Positions 1-11,658 are shown, counted from the first letter of the stretch. The stretch: DNA of 33,319 nt from Reticulitermes lucifugus (GCA_026260175.1 JAKCWW010000018.1:177815-211133); one strand, 5' to 3'. Program-made: numbers and translations. Notes: generated from the letters alone by a model not told the origin.

Positions 1-106
1 CTTACCACCTTCATGTGCCGACTGTCTAGAAATCTGGGAGCCTCAACCTCCTGGAACCCTAAGTGAATGTCCAGGCCTGTAATGGGGTTGCTTTACCTTT
101 ACCTTT
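1..106 (+). mobile_element. 3' end of a non-LTR element with TTTACC tail
   Basis: The sequence enters the window already inside a repeat. It ends in GCCTGTAATGGGG followed by GTTGCTTTACCTTTACCTTT, a short tandem TTTACC tail of the kind that closes LINE or SINE 3' ends. The body before it, with AACCCTAAGTGAATGTCCAGG, resembles 3' ends I associate with cockroach and termite retroelements, but this is memory and not a search. The 5' end and its target-site duplication lie outside the window, so neither family nor length can be fixed. Confidence 0.45.
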
Positions 107-3100
107 GTGTACTTATGAGTATGTAAAGCCGGTAATAAAGTGTAAGTTTTATACTATCGGGGTTTAAAATAATCTTTTTCCATTTCCGCTCACTAGAAGG
201 CAGTACATAATTCATATGATTCAGAGCGACAACACACACACAGTATAAAGCAGCGTTCAGAAGGGAAGAAAGAAAGAGACGGACACATTCGGAGTGATGA
301 ATTTCTTACAAAACAGATAAGCTTAAATCCCTTTGCACTTTTCTTTAATCCATCTGCAAGGACTTACATTGCCTCAAGCTTTCAAGTAAACAACTATTTC
401 AGCTAAATCCCGCCTCTTCTGAACAATTCCTTTTCATTCACGTAAACTAAAAATTGGGTTGTTTTCTTTAGGTATAAACATAAAGTCACTGGCTTTCCAG
501 TGATTCTCGTGCATAAATAAAACACATTTAAAACCGCATTCAACGTACTATATATAACATTGTTGTCAAATACCGCTAAAATTTGATCGTTCAAATATGT
601 AGTCAATTATTTTACAGAATACAACTCTCTCAAAGTCTACACTCTTATACAAAACTGTACTGCATTTCTCAGAGAAAACATTTTACTGAGCTTCTGTCAC
701 CTTAAATGTTACAGAATTTTAAATAACACTCCTACGCTAAGAGCTATAGAAACTTAAGCGAACTTTGGAGGAGTTCCTTCTCTTCAGCAACAGACTGTGA
801 CGCCTCCTCCTCAGCTGGTATCGTGTTTACTGTAATTCTCTCTGTCTGTTTTTCCTTCGCTGTGCAGTGCGACTGCAATAGGTAAACTGGTGTATCGGGG
901 ACAAGAAAACACTACTTACAGCACAGAAGACTGGCATTTCAACTTAGAAGCCACGCCATTCCTTTCCACTTCCATGAATCGGAACGACAGCCTCCTTACC
1001 TAAACTTCTATTCAAGAGGCACAGATGTCAATGCTATGCAAATTTTATGGCATCTACAACACCTGTGGCAAGGAACACTTGGTCTGAGTATGTCATAAAA
1101 CAAACGGTTCGATTTACTCAAAAAAAAAATTAATTGAAAAATTATTTGGAATGAAGGTATAAAGCAAGCATGAAGGTAAACTCCCGGGACTTGGTGGGTA
1201 AAATGAGAAAATTAAATTTTTTATCACGTATAATATTATTATGACTATAGACGGTTTAACGGACTAAATTCGAAAATATTCCCTCCTGAAAAAAATTTGA
1301 TTTATGCAAAAACAGCGAGGCAGGAGTGTCTCTGATTTCACACGATTATGAACTATGCTGGGACTTGCGAAACAAGGCTATGAATACGACTGATGAAAAG
1401 AAATAAAAAAAGACAGCCGTATCTATGCCTCAGTTAATCTGTCAACGTGAATATTACTTTCAGAATAGTAATTCTCTTCGTTAGCTTTTCTCACTATTAC
1501 TTTTCTTTTCGCACTTTCACAGTTAATGTTTTAACATGGACAGGATCGATGTCGTTCTACCATTCACGAAGAGAATTATGTGATTTAAAAGCCTAAGTAA
1601 CCTTCAATTAAACCGGATTCATTTTCTTTTAAAGCACAGTGATCACCTGCTTCACCAATTAAAAGGACGTCTATTTTTTGCGAAGATTGTAGTCACATGT
1701 TTCATATAATTCTAACGACAAATAACGATTATTTCCGCTTGAATGCTCAAAAAGAAACCATGCGTTTGTTGTCTTGAGGGAACTCGGTTTGTAACCATTT
1801 GTTAGACGAAATTAGTACTTCAAAGGGTCGAAATGCTTACCAAATAGTGAATGATATATTTTTGGGAGTGTGCAGGAACCGGAAGTCTTATACCGAAAAT
1901 AGCCACAAGGAACCAAACGAAATCTGTAAAATATAAGAATAAAACACTCCGCACTTTTGCCTCGCTATTCCTCTTGTCCTGTCACTTTAAACGGAACGTA
2001 CGTAAATATGCAACGTTTCACAAAATCAGCTAAAAAGGAAAATTTACTACTGAACAAAAACATATCTTCCAATCACACTGTAACACATGATACACTTTCA
2101 AACAATCGTACCTATTTTTTGTGTAAAGATTTAACACACCGTTGACAAAAAATGCATATAAATTTTTTACGCGTGTAAATAAGTAATGATTCTTTAAAAG
2201 TGTTAGAGCATACGATAAATATGAAAGTTGCGTGATGAGAAGTGCAATAGTATGGAACAGTTAGGCGGTTAGAATTTATACTGGTAAAATTATAAATTCA
2301 AATATATATATATATCCATTATTACACCCTTCAAATATCTACTTCAGACCAGCAGATGGAATTGTTTGAAGGAATGCAGGAGACATAAATTGTTCATACT
2401 TTTTACTTTTTCTTTTATTAACGTGTGTGTACAAACTGAGTACAGTGTTCAAAAACAAACAGAAAGAAGCAAAGATAAAAGTAGGCACTTAATTTAATGA
2501 ATACATAAAACCCTACACTCTGTGAAAACTGTCATGAAGGATCTCCGAACAGACTTCATGGTAATGCGTAGCCTAAGAAGTATGTAGTTTTTTAGCCCAT
2601 TAGTGAGATGTTCTTGTAATGCATTTACATAAACTGTTGATAGGCCTGAAATGTATTCAACCGCATTTTAAAGCGTTAGAAATTTCACAATTTAGACGTA
2701 GTCACAGACGTGTTTGAAAAATTCATGAACATTACGTTTATTTGCTTTACTTTCTTTTCTAGTAAATGTTTGTGGTTGCAACATTTAAACCAGAACACTG
2801 GAACACTGCCAGAAAACGTTCTCAGTATTCTTGTTCCTCTATCTCAATGTTCATTAGCGCTAATTGCATTACCTTACAGAAAACTGAACGCCCACATACC
2901 ACATGGAAGCCACAAACATGCGACCTGTGCAAAGTTACGAAACTCCGCTCTGTACATTTAGCACATAGCCTCCGCCTTGTTAAACGTAATGCACGCTTCT
3001 TTCCACCCAAACGTAGCCAAACACGTAAAGGTCCATTCGGTTAGAACGCAACATTGAAGTCATTAGCTCTGTCAAAAAAATATTATAATCGTTGTATGTA

Positions 3101-5612
3101 TCAGCTTTTTTGAAAAAGAACCTGCAACTCTCGTTTATGACGTGAACATATCATAATCAGTAGTTTAAATAAATAAAGAAAAGTTTTGGGCATACAACAT
3201 GTCACTCCACAACATTGCAGGAAATTCATTCCGCGTTTCATTGTAGGCAATAGGTACAAATATTCTTCTCTTGCCCCTACTTTCCCCCTTATAATACGCA
3301 GACTACAAGTTGGGTTACGAATCTCACGCACAGAAATTACTCGAAAAGCTACACTCCTCAACTATATTACGTCCGAAACAAAACCAAATATCAGAAATAT
3401 AATTGTACTTAACTCATACCTTTGTCTAGGAAAAAACTTCTGCGTGATTTCAGGCGTCTGCCGCGGTGTAAATGATACCTGCGTTCTTTTGGGATTTTAC
3501 GCAGCGTTGAATGGTAGTTTCGTACTGACGTTTCGTGACAGCCTACGTTACTGTGTTTATATTTAATGATAGTCTAAGAAATGCTATACTTATATAATAT
3601 TCTTGACAGATCAGTTACATTAATTTGACTGGGGCAAATACTCCTTCAAATTTCGAGGCCCTGTGTAACATTTCCGTAAAAACAAGCTCTTTACTCTTAG
3701 GAGATATTAGCCTCCACCGCCCATCCGTTGACATGGAGAAATACTTATATCACCTGTCCTGGACTTCCTAGTCAACAAATATTCGCTATGCTGCATAGCT
3801 ACATAGAAGACAGATTTTAAAGTAAAAAACATTTGAATGTGTCTTGTACAAAGTCGAATGTATTAACCCAAGAACGTCTATGTTTGTTAGTGAGATACTA
3901 AGTCTCTGACGGTCACGAGTAAGATAACGTACTCATCAAACTTGGACATTTTGTTCGTGGTGAAATTTAAGTGACAATGTTCCGACTAATGCAGCTGGAA
4001 AAACTTCAGTGTTGTGTTGGTGTGTTACGAGTAGCTTCCTTCGAAGGCGCGGCGTGGTTAATATAACTGAAGCTGACAAGTAATACCTCTCGAAAAGAGT
4101 TATGAAACATTCGGAAGTGACAACAAACAAGATATATTTACGCTCTGCCTTTTCACTCTTTCTGTAAATGTCAACTAGCAGTATGGAATATATATATCAC
4201 AAATGATGTTTTCCTGTTGCGTCCATTTGAAGTCCAATAACTATATTACTATTTCTGGTCCATTACTAATTCACTGTATTGCGTTATATTGCTGGCCACA
4301 TACCTGACATAAGACGGACTGCCGTAATAATCACATGCTACTCCACGGCTTCCAATGTATGTTGATTGCTTATCCTTAAATAATACAAAGCGTTTATTTT
4401 ATCTGTCGGAATGCTGCCAACTTGTTGGGCTATGCTATATTACATGCTCAATGCTCAAATATTTCTTCAGCCTCAGCTCGTACATCACAGAGAACAATGT
4501 TCCAGTTATATAAAACTATTTCTTCGACCTCACTGCGTACCTCATGCAGAACATATTTTTCTTAGGCTCTATCGAAACCACAGCAACCGGGATGTGAGTC
4601 ACTCTCTAAAACACAAGAGTGTTAAATAGGCGAAGATATTTTAGTTTATTTTTCTAAAGATCTTGCTACTCAAGTTCAAAATTATTATATGGTATATTTG
4701 TCGGATATAACACGAATATTTCGCACCATTGCCATAATTGTATGTATTTCTAAGTATGTTCAGCTTGTATCCCGTAACAGATCTCACAAGATTAATTGCA
4801 ATGATTAATTTGTTATGGCAATGAAACAGAAAGTTATAGAAAAATTGCATACATCCGCCATATGGTTATCCAATATTCTACAAACATATCCTCGTATCTA
4901 AAGATTCATACTTTTTTTAAATACGTTAATATGTATTATTTCAGGACGTTAAAATTAGTTTTTTAATGTCGCCATCGTCTCGCAAATTTGCGCGTCCGCC
5001 ATGTTGTTATTACGAATTGTAGGGAGCATAAAGTAGAGCGTTGTGGTGTATTCCCGTGGCATAGTTTTCACACAAAGTTTCATAAGAATTAATAAGCTGG
5101 TTTATACGGGGATAATTAGGCTGAAAGTAAGTAAAATTTGTAGTTTGGTAAAAATTTTAATATTAGCTTCTAAGATATACTGCCTATAACTAGGGGTACT
5201 TGGGTTCACACTTTTACTAGACCATCTACTGAGAACGTCTGATACACTCGCTACAATACGTATTAATCTGTAATTCGACTATTCCGATTAACTAAATTCT
5301 GTGTCACACTTCTTAGTGTAATTAGACGAAATATGTCTTTCGCAGCTTCAGAAGTGCGAAATATTTTTTTATTCTATGCACAGATAAATGAAATAACACA
5401 AGATACTTTTTATCACTTGATACATCACATTTCATGCCGCTACGCGAAATTAATCCCTTACGTGACAACATAAATTAAACATTCAATCTGTCAGCACCAG
5501 GCAGATAAAAATGTTTTGTAACTATGTACAGAATTTTAATGCAAAAACTTAATTCGTAATTACCCTGGTTTACTTATTGCACGGATAAAGAATGACAGAG
5601 TTACGTGATATG
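107..5612. other. AT-rich DNA without a recognisable gene
   Basis: No frame here looks like a known protein. The longest open frame, 3186-3566 on the plus strand, starts at TTG, has no recognisable domain and is of chance length. There are short low-complexity patches: a CA run near 232-243, an A run near 1120-1130 and an AT dinucleotide run at 2301-2315. A somewhat GC-richer patch at 4975-5060 (CGTCTCGCAAATTTGCGCG) has no frame worth calling. I see nothing else supportable. Confidence 0.5.
2301..2315. repeat. AT dinucleotide microsatellite
   Basis: A short uninterrupted AT run of about seven units lies in already AT-rich DNA. It has no feature other than likely length variability. Confidence 0.8.
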
Positions 5613-5688
5613 ACAACAACAGCAGCTGCAGCAGCAAAACAACAGCAAAAATAAAAACAATGAACAACAATAAAAACAACAAACGACA
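5613..5688. repeat. Imperfect CAA/CAG trinucleotide stretch
   Basis: A stretch of ACAACAACAGCAGCTGCAGC type continues into AACAGCAAAA, AAAACAATGAACAACAAT and AAAACAACAAACGACA. The unit is CAA/CAG on the plus strand, interrupted by A-runs. In one frame it would give glutamine or threonine runs, but TAA and TGA triplets interrupt it and no open frame around it is long enough to be a coding exon. It is best read as a degenerate microsatellite. Confidence 0.75.
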
Positions 5689-6150
5689 CTGCACAGATAT
5701 ATTCTGATCCTAAGGAACTTTATAAAATTCGTTCTGTGCATGTTGACATTCCGTATACTTCCAGCTGTTCGTAACAGCTAAGATAAATACGTCTAGAACA
5801 CAAAGTACAATTTTGGGTACGATGTTTCTTATGATAGACCAACTGCATTTCTGAAGCGATGAAAATTTCAGGTTTCATAAAAATCAACAAATATCTGGCC
5901 ATTTGAAAGTCTACCAATTTTTCGAGTGAGGCTGTTGTAAGGATTTAGTCATCCAGTCGGTCAGAAGAGAAAATTCACCTTTTCTGACTTTGTTAGAAAC
6001 ACAAAATTATTGTTCATGGAAATAGTGCTATAGATTTTAGGATAAGAAGCAATTTATACCAGAGCACTGTATGATTTTCAGAACAATGATCGGCACTGAA
6101 CACATACGGATGCTTTGCGCTTGTTACCTGCAACCAATCTGTTGTAAACA

Positions 6151-6643
6151 TCAAACCACACCAAACAGTTCATTAACAAATTGCTTCGTAATGAGCCAGA
6201 CGATATCTGCATCTACACAGTACTGAAATGGAATAACACCTGTCATTATCAGATAAACTAAAGGGACTATGTTGATTACAGAATCACAAGGTCCAACGTC
6301 TGTGGGTGTCACAAACAATTTCCCACTGTAATCTGTCCATCTATTAAGGTCTTCAAGAGAGGTACATGCAAGTTCTTCAACTATCAAAGCTTTTAAGAGA
6401 ACCATGCCAAAAGCTACAATCTTTCCTTTCACCAGAGCAATTTATTCTCTCCAGTTCACATAGACATTCATCTGAACTGTGAACTAAGGCACCACTTTGC
6501 ACAAAATGAAGCGATCTGTCTGAAACTGTGGTCTTTTCAGGCGACAGAGCGATTAATATAATATGAAAAAATTCATGTATGTGTGTGTGTGGAACTTGGT
6601 GTTTCACATGCTTTTGGGCTGTGGCCCAGGATCGACTCAGCAC
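6151..6643 (-). other. Two overlapping protein-like frames, unidentified
   Basis: On the minus strand, the frame 6643-6377 ends with a stretch rich in ordinary residues (VSDRSLHFVQSGALVHSS, then ECLCELERI). Just past it a second frame, 6432-6151, runs for 93 codons (ALIVEELACTSLEDLNRW, later VDADIVWLITKQFVNELF) to a TGA. Both have the balanced composition of coding sequence. The second starts only at GTG, with a TAA a few codons upstream. They overlap by about 55 bases, so a single frameshift could join them, as in a decayed gene or transposon. I do not recognise the family. A spliced exon or chance are both possible, and no start or splice site decides it. Confidence 0.22.
6577..6591. repeat. 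GT dinucleotide run
   Basis: A short run of GT units (ATGTATGTGTGTGTGTGG) lies within the unidentified minus-strand frame. On the minus strand it gives the PHTHIH-like segment, which argues that this part at least is simple sequence and not protein. Confidence 0.7.
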
Positions 6644-7936
6644 AGAGATTTAAACCTTTTTGGTTAACTTCAACCCTGAAAGTGTAGGCAGTATATTCGA
6701 ACAAAGGTTTCGTCCCCAGCTATAAGGAGATGAAGTGCCATTACCCATAAGACCACAATGCGTATACTTATGTACATAAGAGAAACGCACAATTACACAC
6801 TCTTCCTCCTATTCAATTTTATCGTGACTGAACTGGCCGAGTTCGAAGACAACATCTGAGTCTAGTGTACTTGAGAGCATAGCGCCATTTTCCACAAGTT
6901 TTTATGGTATGGTGTATAATTTGGAAAAGGGACAACTCTGCCACTTATAGGCTACGTTAGCAAAAGCATCTGGAAGAATCGACAGCTATGATAAACCGAA
7001 CAACATATCGATTTGAGATTTCACGTTCTCACTTCGGTGAATATTAAGTCTACGTTTTTTTGGTAGATGGATACCAAAATCACCAACCACAAGTCTGTAA
7101 TCGTAACACTGAGAGTGTTTGTAACGTGGAACTGGGCATGCAGATAGGGCAGCATCATCAGTTCATACTCAGCAACTGATGTCGCGCAATCCCTCGTGAA
7201 CACGAGATTCTGGGGACTGAGTACTGCAGAGCGAGCGGCGTCGTCCATTACTGCGCAGCAATCCAGCTATGACCGAATTCCTCACTAAGTTGTACACCCT
7301 GTATAATGATTTGTTTTCTCGCACATGACAGTTACGTAACGTCACACGATGATATGTGACATATCGATTATTATCCTTTAATTTATACCAATCAACACGC
7401 GCATGTTTATGCTTATAAACTCCTAACATATAAATTCATAATTTACTCTCTGAAGTTTCTTGGGACATTAATGTTTACGTGTATGCCGGGTCGACCAATC
7501 ACATGTAGGCGAGTGTAACACGTTCATGTACGTCATCATTCTTATCATGGAACAGAAATTCCACCTTACCAAGCTCTGTGTACTGTTATATCTCTACCAC
7601 ACATTTACCCAATCTACTGTAGCTATACCAGCACTTTATTCTCTCTGTTAGACGCTAGTGTCGCGATGTCAAGGTTAAATTTAAGAGCTTAGCAACTTAA
7701 AATACACTGTTGTAAAGTAAATACTTAATGTTACATATCAGGACTAACTAAATTCACCTTTGGGGATGTCAGACTCATTAGAAGCTGCAATGAATTCTTG
7801 TCTCATGTGCTTATCTTAAGTTGCGTTACTGTCTATAAGTTTATTATTTTTACAAAATAAACTTAAGCAAAATTAAAGTTACAAAAGCGAAATAAATACG
7901 TTTATTAAATTATCGTATACAACAATAACATATTGA
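6644..7936. other. Gene-free stretch with a small GC-richer patch
   Basis: No recognisable coding frame. Around 7150-7265 the GC content rises (GCGAGCGGCGTCGTCC), and minus-strand frames of 75 and 86 codons cross it, but neither resembles a known protein. The rest is AT-rich with no repeat I can name. Confidence 0.45.
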
Positions 7937-8170
7937 TGGTTTGCCAATAGATTTTTATACAGAAAATCTTTCAATAAAGAGTTTCATAATGTGTACTCTT
8001 CACCAAATCCTGTCTATAGACATATGAGAGTGAACATATCAAGCAGGATGAGATGGGCGGAAGATGCGGCACATATGAAAGAGGGGAGAAATGCATATGC
8101 AGAATATTTAGTCGGAAACCATCAGATAGGAACTGCCAAAAAATGGCGTAATTTTAGTATAGGTATATAA
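7937..8170 (+). pseudogene. Decayed LINE reverse-transcriptase ORF, C-terminal end
   Basis: The plus-strand frame 7937-8170 is open for 77 codons, has no ATG start and ends at TAA. It contains KEFHNVYSSPNPVYRHMR, then NISSRMRWAEDAAHMKEG, then RNAYAEYLVGNHQ. This order matches the C-terminus of insect RTE-like LINE polyproteins, where LYSSPNI is followed by R(R/L)MRWAGHVARMGE, then RNAYRVLVGKPEG. Here the GHV is replaced by EDA, the PEGKRPLGRP tail is lost after GNHQ, and everything upstream of the YSSPN motif is missing. It is therefore a 5'-truncated, mutated fossil with no enzymatic function. The family name is recalled, not searched; the LINE origin is fairly sure, the clade less so. Confidence 0.75.
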
Positions 8171-8904
8171 TTTAAAATAATCTAAACAAATAGTATGTGA
8201 GGACGTGGCTGCGTTCTGCTGAGTCGGGAATAGAAATGAGTGGCAGGGTCTTTCCATTCTAATTTGACGCATTTAATAATATTTAACAACAGTTTAATAA
8301 TACGTACATCACACCAAGATTTCTGTCCGATCATCTCGTTGTGTAAGAGGGATCACAATCCATGAATATGAACCACATCGTTTTGGAATTAATTTTGAAT
8401 CATACCCGGCCAGACGAACTAAAGATAGACAGGTGAAACGGAACAAACAATTGACGCATAACGGTACTCTTAATATACTTTCTTGCTTATTCCAATAATA
8501 ATATAAATAATTTGACAAATATAAAAGATTCTCAGTTCCTAAGCCGACAGCTGAAATACAGGACATACAGCCAGACGAATCAGTTTATCTTTTGACATTC
8601 TAAGTGTCCTTTGTCAATCCTATTACAGTACAAGTTGAGGAACTTTTTTCACTAACGAAGTCTTCATGAAGGTCTTATGTCTTATTAGTTCTATGCTGGC
8701 TATCATCGTGAGAGTCGTCATTAGTTTCTTGACTTAAGCCTTTTTTATCCTACTCCAAACTTCTCTTTCTCCTTCTCAATTACTTTTTCTTTCTTTTTTG
8801 TCAACTTTCGACGTAATTTTCCTTCTTTCTTTTCGGTCTTATGGGAATCTCTGTGATAGCAGACTTGTGCTCAACTGTACTGAAAAATCCTCAGGGTGAC
8901 AGCA
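8171..8904. other. Gene-free stretch between LINE fossil and SINE
   Basis: No coding frame or repeat that I can name. The 85-codon minus-strand frame at 8309-8566 has no motif. A pyrimidine-rich patch lies near 8755-8835 (CTTCTCTTTCTCCTTCTC), just ahead of the SINE. Confidence 0.45.
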
Positions 8905-9085
8905 CTACGGTTCAGGTGGTTAGCCGTCACTTTCTCACGGAGGCCCACGTTCAATCCCAGGCCAGTCAATGTAGGACTTATGGTGAAAAAAGTGGCACGG
9001 ATAAGGTATTTCTCGGAGTACTTCGGTCTTCATTTTCATCGTTATTCCACTAATGCTGCATTCTCATTCATTCGTCTAGCATTGA
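8905..9085 (+). mobile_element. tRNA-derived SINE, copy 1
   Basis: A pol III-type head is visible. The A box region is GGTTCAGGTGGTTAGCC at 8909-8925, and about 25 bases on comes a B box-like GTTCAATCCC at 8949-8958. The body then reads GGCCAGTCAATGT, TGGTGAAAAAAGTGGC and CTCGGAGTACTTCGGTCTTC, ending near TCTCATTCATTCGTCTAGC. The same blocks in the same order occur on the minus strand at about 20872-21052, so this is a dispersed family. It is non-coding; a full-length copy would be transcribed by RNA polymerase III and mobilised by a partner LINE. Exact ends are uncertain because I could not identify a clean target-site duplication. Confidence 0.62.
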
Positions 9086-9403
9086 TGTTATATATAATCT
9101 TAACAAATGACGGAGTCGTTGAAGTACGCACTACAAGAAATTCGAAGCCTGTAAACGTTTTGAAATAAGGGAAACTCTTGAGAAATTGTTTTGAAACGAG
9201 TCGAAATCAGCATGACGTTCATATGCGATTACGTCATTAAGGAAACATTTCAGCTGACACGATGACTAGAGCCAAAATGTTCCGGTGCATTTCTCAAAAT
9301 GCCTTACCATCGCATAACTCGCAGCACAAAGTAATGACATTTGTAGAAAATGCCTCCATTTAAAAAGCATCAATACCGAGTTTTCAAATTATGGCACTGG
9401 CCT

Positions 9404-9490
9404 GTTTTGATCCTTGAAGATGGGACCGGTAGGTTGTTCTGAAACGTCGGTACAAAATTACCATTCGACGCTGCGTAACATCTCAGAAGA
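9404..9490 (+). repeat. Dispersed repeat, cluster copy A
   Basis: This roughly 85-bp segment runs from TTTTGATCCTTGAAGATGGG through TGAAACGTCGG to ACATCTCAGAAGA. A diverged direct copy is at 9789-9872 and an inverted partial copy at 9592-9650. It probably comes from one retroelement family, but I cannot name it. Confidence 0.5.
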
Positions 9491-9591
9491 ACGCAGATCT
9501 CATCTACATCGCTGCGGAAGCCTGAAAGCACGCATCATCAAACAAGTGCCACAATGCGAAATTTGAGGTCCTCACAGTGGTGTTGCTGAAT

Positions 9592-9650
9592 ATTCGAGTC
9601 TTCTGAGATGTGATGCTGTGTCGTTGGGTAGGACGTACCCCACATTTCAA
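9592..9650 (-). repeat. Dispersed repeat, inverted copy C
   Basis: The first 36 bases (9592-9627) are the reverse complement of 9844-9879 with about four mismatches, sharing GTCTTCTGAGATGTGA. Similarity fades toward 9650 (GACGTACC opposite the GTCGG block). Together with copy B it can form a foldback with a loop of about 215 bases. Confidence 0.55.
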
Positions 9651-9788
9651 TGAATAGTAATGCCTCCATCTTCAGGGTTAGAAAATCCCCATAGTTCATA
9701 TCAAAACACGGCTACTGGCTCGCTACCCACTTGAACTTTAGCTACTCTTGTTCAACATACATTCTCACAAGGCTATTCTTCTAGGATT

Positions 9789-9879
9789 GTTTGACCCTTC
9801 GGATGATGGCACTACGATCCAAGGAAACGTCGGCACTACACAACTAACGACACAGAGTCACATCTCAGAAGACTTGAAT
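9789..9879 (+). repeat. Dispersed repeat, cluster copy B
   Basis: Direct copy of the 9404-9490 segment: TTTGACCCTTCGGATGATGG, then GGAAACGTCGGCAC, then ACATCTCAGAAGA, about 385 bases downstream of copy A. Its last 36 bases pair with the inverted copy at 9592-9627. Confidence 0.5.
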
Positions 9880-10099
9880 CTTCAGATATCAGAACATCTA
9901 ATATTTAAAATAAAATTCTAATTTTATATTACACGCTTCCTCTTCTGTCCGAAGTTATAGAGCATCTCCTCCGACATAACTAGCCATCCATTCCAGCAAT
10001 TTCAATGGCGTGATTACGGTATAAAACTCAACAGATATGAACAAGTATTACGTGTACCAGAACCCCAATGCTACATTAATGGTACCTGCAAGCAGAGTT
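9880..10099. other. Unassigned AT-rich spacer
   Basis: Nothing recognisable between the repeat cluster and the GC-richer block. Confidence 0.4.
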
Positions 10100-10660
10100 T
10101 GTCACATAAAGGAGATCTGTTGACGGCGTAGAAAGGAAGTCGCGGTGTTGTAACACCTCAAACTCCTCCTGAATTCCACACACCGTCCTCTTGTACAAAT
10201 GCAGGAATTCTGTCTGTCTCTCTCGGCGAGAGTTAAGAGAGAGGCGAGGAAAGCTCTTGCCTGCTGTGAGTGATTGCCGGAGAAGGCGCGCTGTGTTGGC
10301 ATTGTCTCAACAGCATAACAATGGTCTTACCACCATCTCCCTGGCCTACCAGCAGCAGCCCAGAGATTACAAACACTAACTGCAGGCTAATGTATTCTCA
10401 CACTCCAACTGTAGAGCCTGGCTGGGTGCTGAACGAAGTCGAGGGATGGACACAAGGTTTAAAGCTATACCATTTCTCTCACTGCTGTTTGTGTTAGCGA
10501 AAGAGTTGTGGTCGTGCCCGTTGCACTGAGTGGATGGGAAGAGAGATACATATCATCTGTGTCCCTCTCTTGGTGTTCTTGTAGCTCTGCGAGTTTGATT
10601 TATAACAGAGCATAGCTTTAGTTTTGCTTGCTGTGACGCTGTAGCCACCAACAAGATACT
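10100..10660. other. GC-richer block of unknown origin
   Basis: Base composition is clearly more GC-rich than its flanks, with CpG-containing words such as GGCGAGAG and GAAGGCGCGCTG. A small hairpin CTCTC-GGC-GAGAG lies near 10220-10232. The frames that cross it (66, 62 and 75 codons) show no domain. It could be an exon with untranslated sequence, a promoter region, or the body of an old repeat; the sequence alone does not decide. Confidence 0.3.
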
Positions 10661-11283
10661 AATCGTTTATAAAACATTCTACCATCAACCCCATGCCTCT
10701 GTTTAAACAGGGTTTTCCATTGTGTACGTTCAAAATGTTTTATTAACCACACAGCTTATACTGATGACATTTCAACAAACCTCTCCAAAATTATCCAGTC
10801 TCAATAACTTTAAAAATTTCTGAAAAGAAAGAGCTATAATTTTAATAAAGTAATAACTTGAGAAAATAAAACGTGGTCTACTAAACAGAGAAATTTTTCG
10901 GCAATGGAGAATACTGCAACACAGACCCAAGAATTACTTCCATTGCTGCCATCTTCTGCCTCTATTCGTAACAACTTGATAGAACATAGCGACTTTACAC
11001 AACAGATGAGCAGACCACAGTCCTTTACACATCAGGACGGTACAAGTGATCAATAAATCACTGTATGTTAATTAATTTATGTATTTATATATGCAACACT
11101 TAAATTAGACGCTTAGTTTCAGAACTAACTGATAAGATAAGGACCCGAAAGTTGGCTGTCATGCAATAGTGGTATTTCAAGTAGTATTACAATTCGAATG
11201 TACATCACTGTTCAAAGAGAAGCCCGAAATTTCAACCTATCCTGAATTAGCCTAAATCAATCTGATCAATAATTTTGAAGCGT
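10661..11283. other. Gene-free stretch
   Basis: AT-rich sequence with no coding frame above chance and no recognisable repeat before the LINE insertion at 11284. Confidence 0.4.
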
Positions 11284-11298
11284 AATATAACATAATAT
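11284..11298. repeat. Target-site duplication, left copy
   Basis: AATATAACATAATAT is repeated exactly at 11342-11356 on the other side of a 43-bp insert. The bases just outside differ (T before the left copy, G before the right; GG after the left, AC after the right), so the duplication is 15 bp. Confidence 0.8.
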
Positions 11299-11341
11299 GG
11301 CTAAGACCCACATAGGGTTATAACGCCATAAGAAGAAGAAG
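11299..11341 (+). mobile_element. Extremely 5'-truncated LINE 3' end (43 bp)
   Basis: The insert carries GACCCACATAGGGTTATAACG and then CCATAAGAAGAAGAAG. A CACATAGGGTTGTAACGCC motif followed by an AAG repeat is how I remember many insect LINE and LINE-mobilised 3' ends. The exact 15-bp flanking duplication is the mark of target-primed reverse transcription. Only the very 3' end was copied, so it encodes nothing. Its partner could be any LINE sharing this tail, or a SINE that borrows it. Confidence 0.75.
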
Positions 11342-11356
11342 AATATAACATAATAT
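11342..11356. repeat. Target-site duplication, right copy
   Basis: Exact second copy of AATATAACATAATAT, directly after the AAG tail of the LINE fragment. Confidence 0.8.
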
Positions 11357-11658
11357 ACGTACTACTCAGTAATACATTTCTCCCTCCATATCATTCTGCC
11401 AAGTGTGATCACTTTCGAAGCCATAACTTTGGGAGATATCGTTACTGCCTCAAGCCCAAGTTGTCCAGCCCAAGGTAATTTATTTGCATTTTTATAACAT
11501 AGTATGACTAGAACAAAATTAGTATTTATTTGTTGGTTTGACAAGATTTAAGAACCGATACCAAATATAATTCATATTTATTTGCTAACTTTGTTCTCTT
11601 AGTCCAAGAAGAACTTTTTATCTCTGTTACCATTTATGTTACACGAATAATGTAATTG

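Noticed and set aside
3186..3566. 126-codon plus-strand frame
   Set aside because: It starts at TTG, has no recognisable domain and overlaps an 86-codon minus frame. A frame of this length is expected by chance in about 33 kb of AT-rich DNA read in six frames.
5613..5688. Polyglutamine-coding segment
   Set aside because: The CAA/CAG run is broken by in-frame stops and lies in no long open frame.
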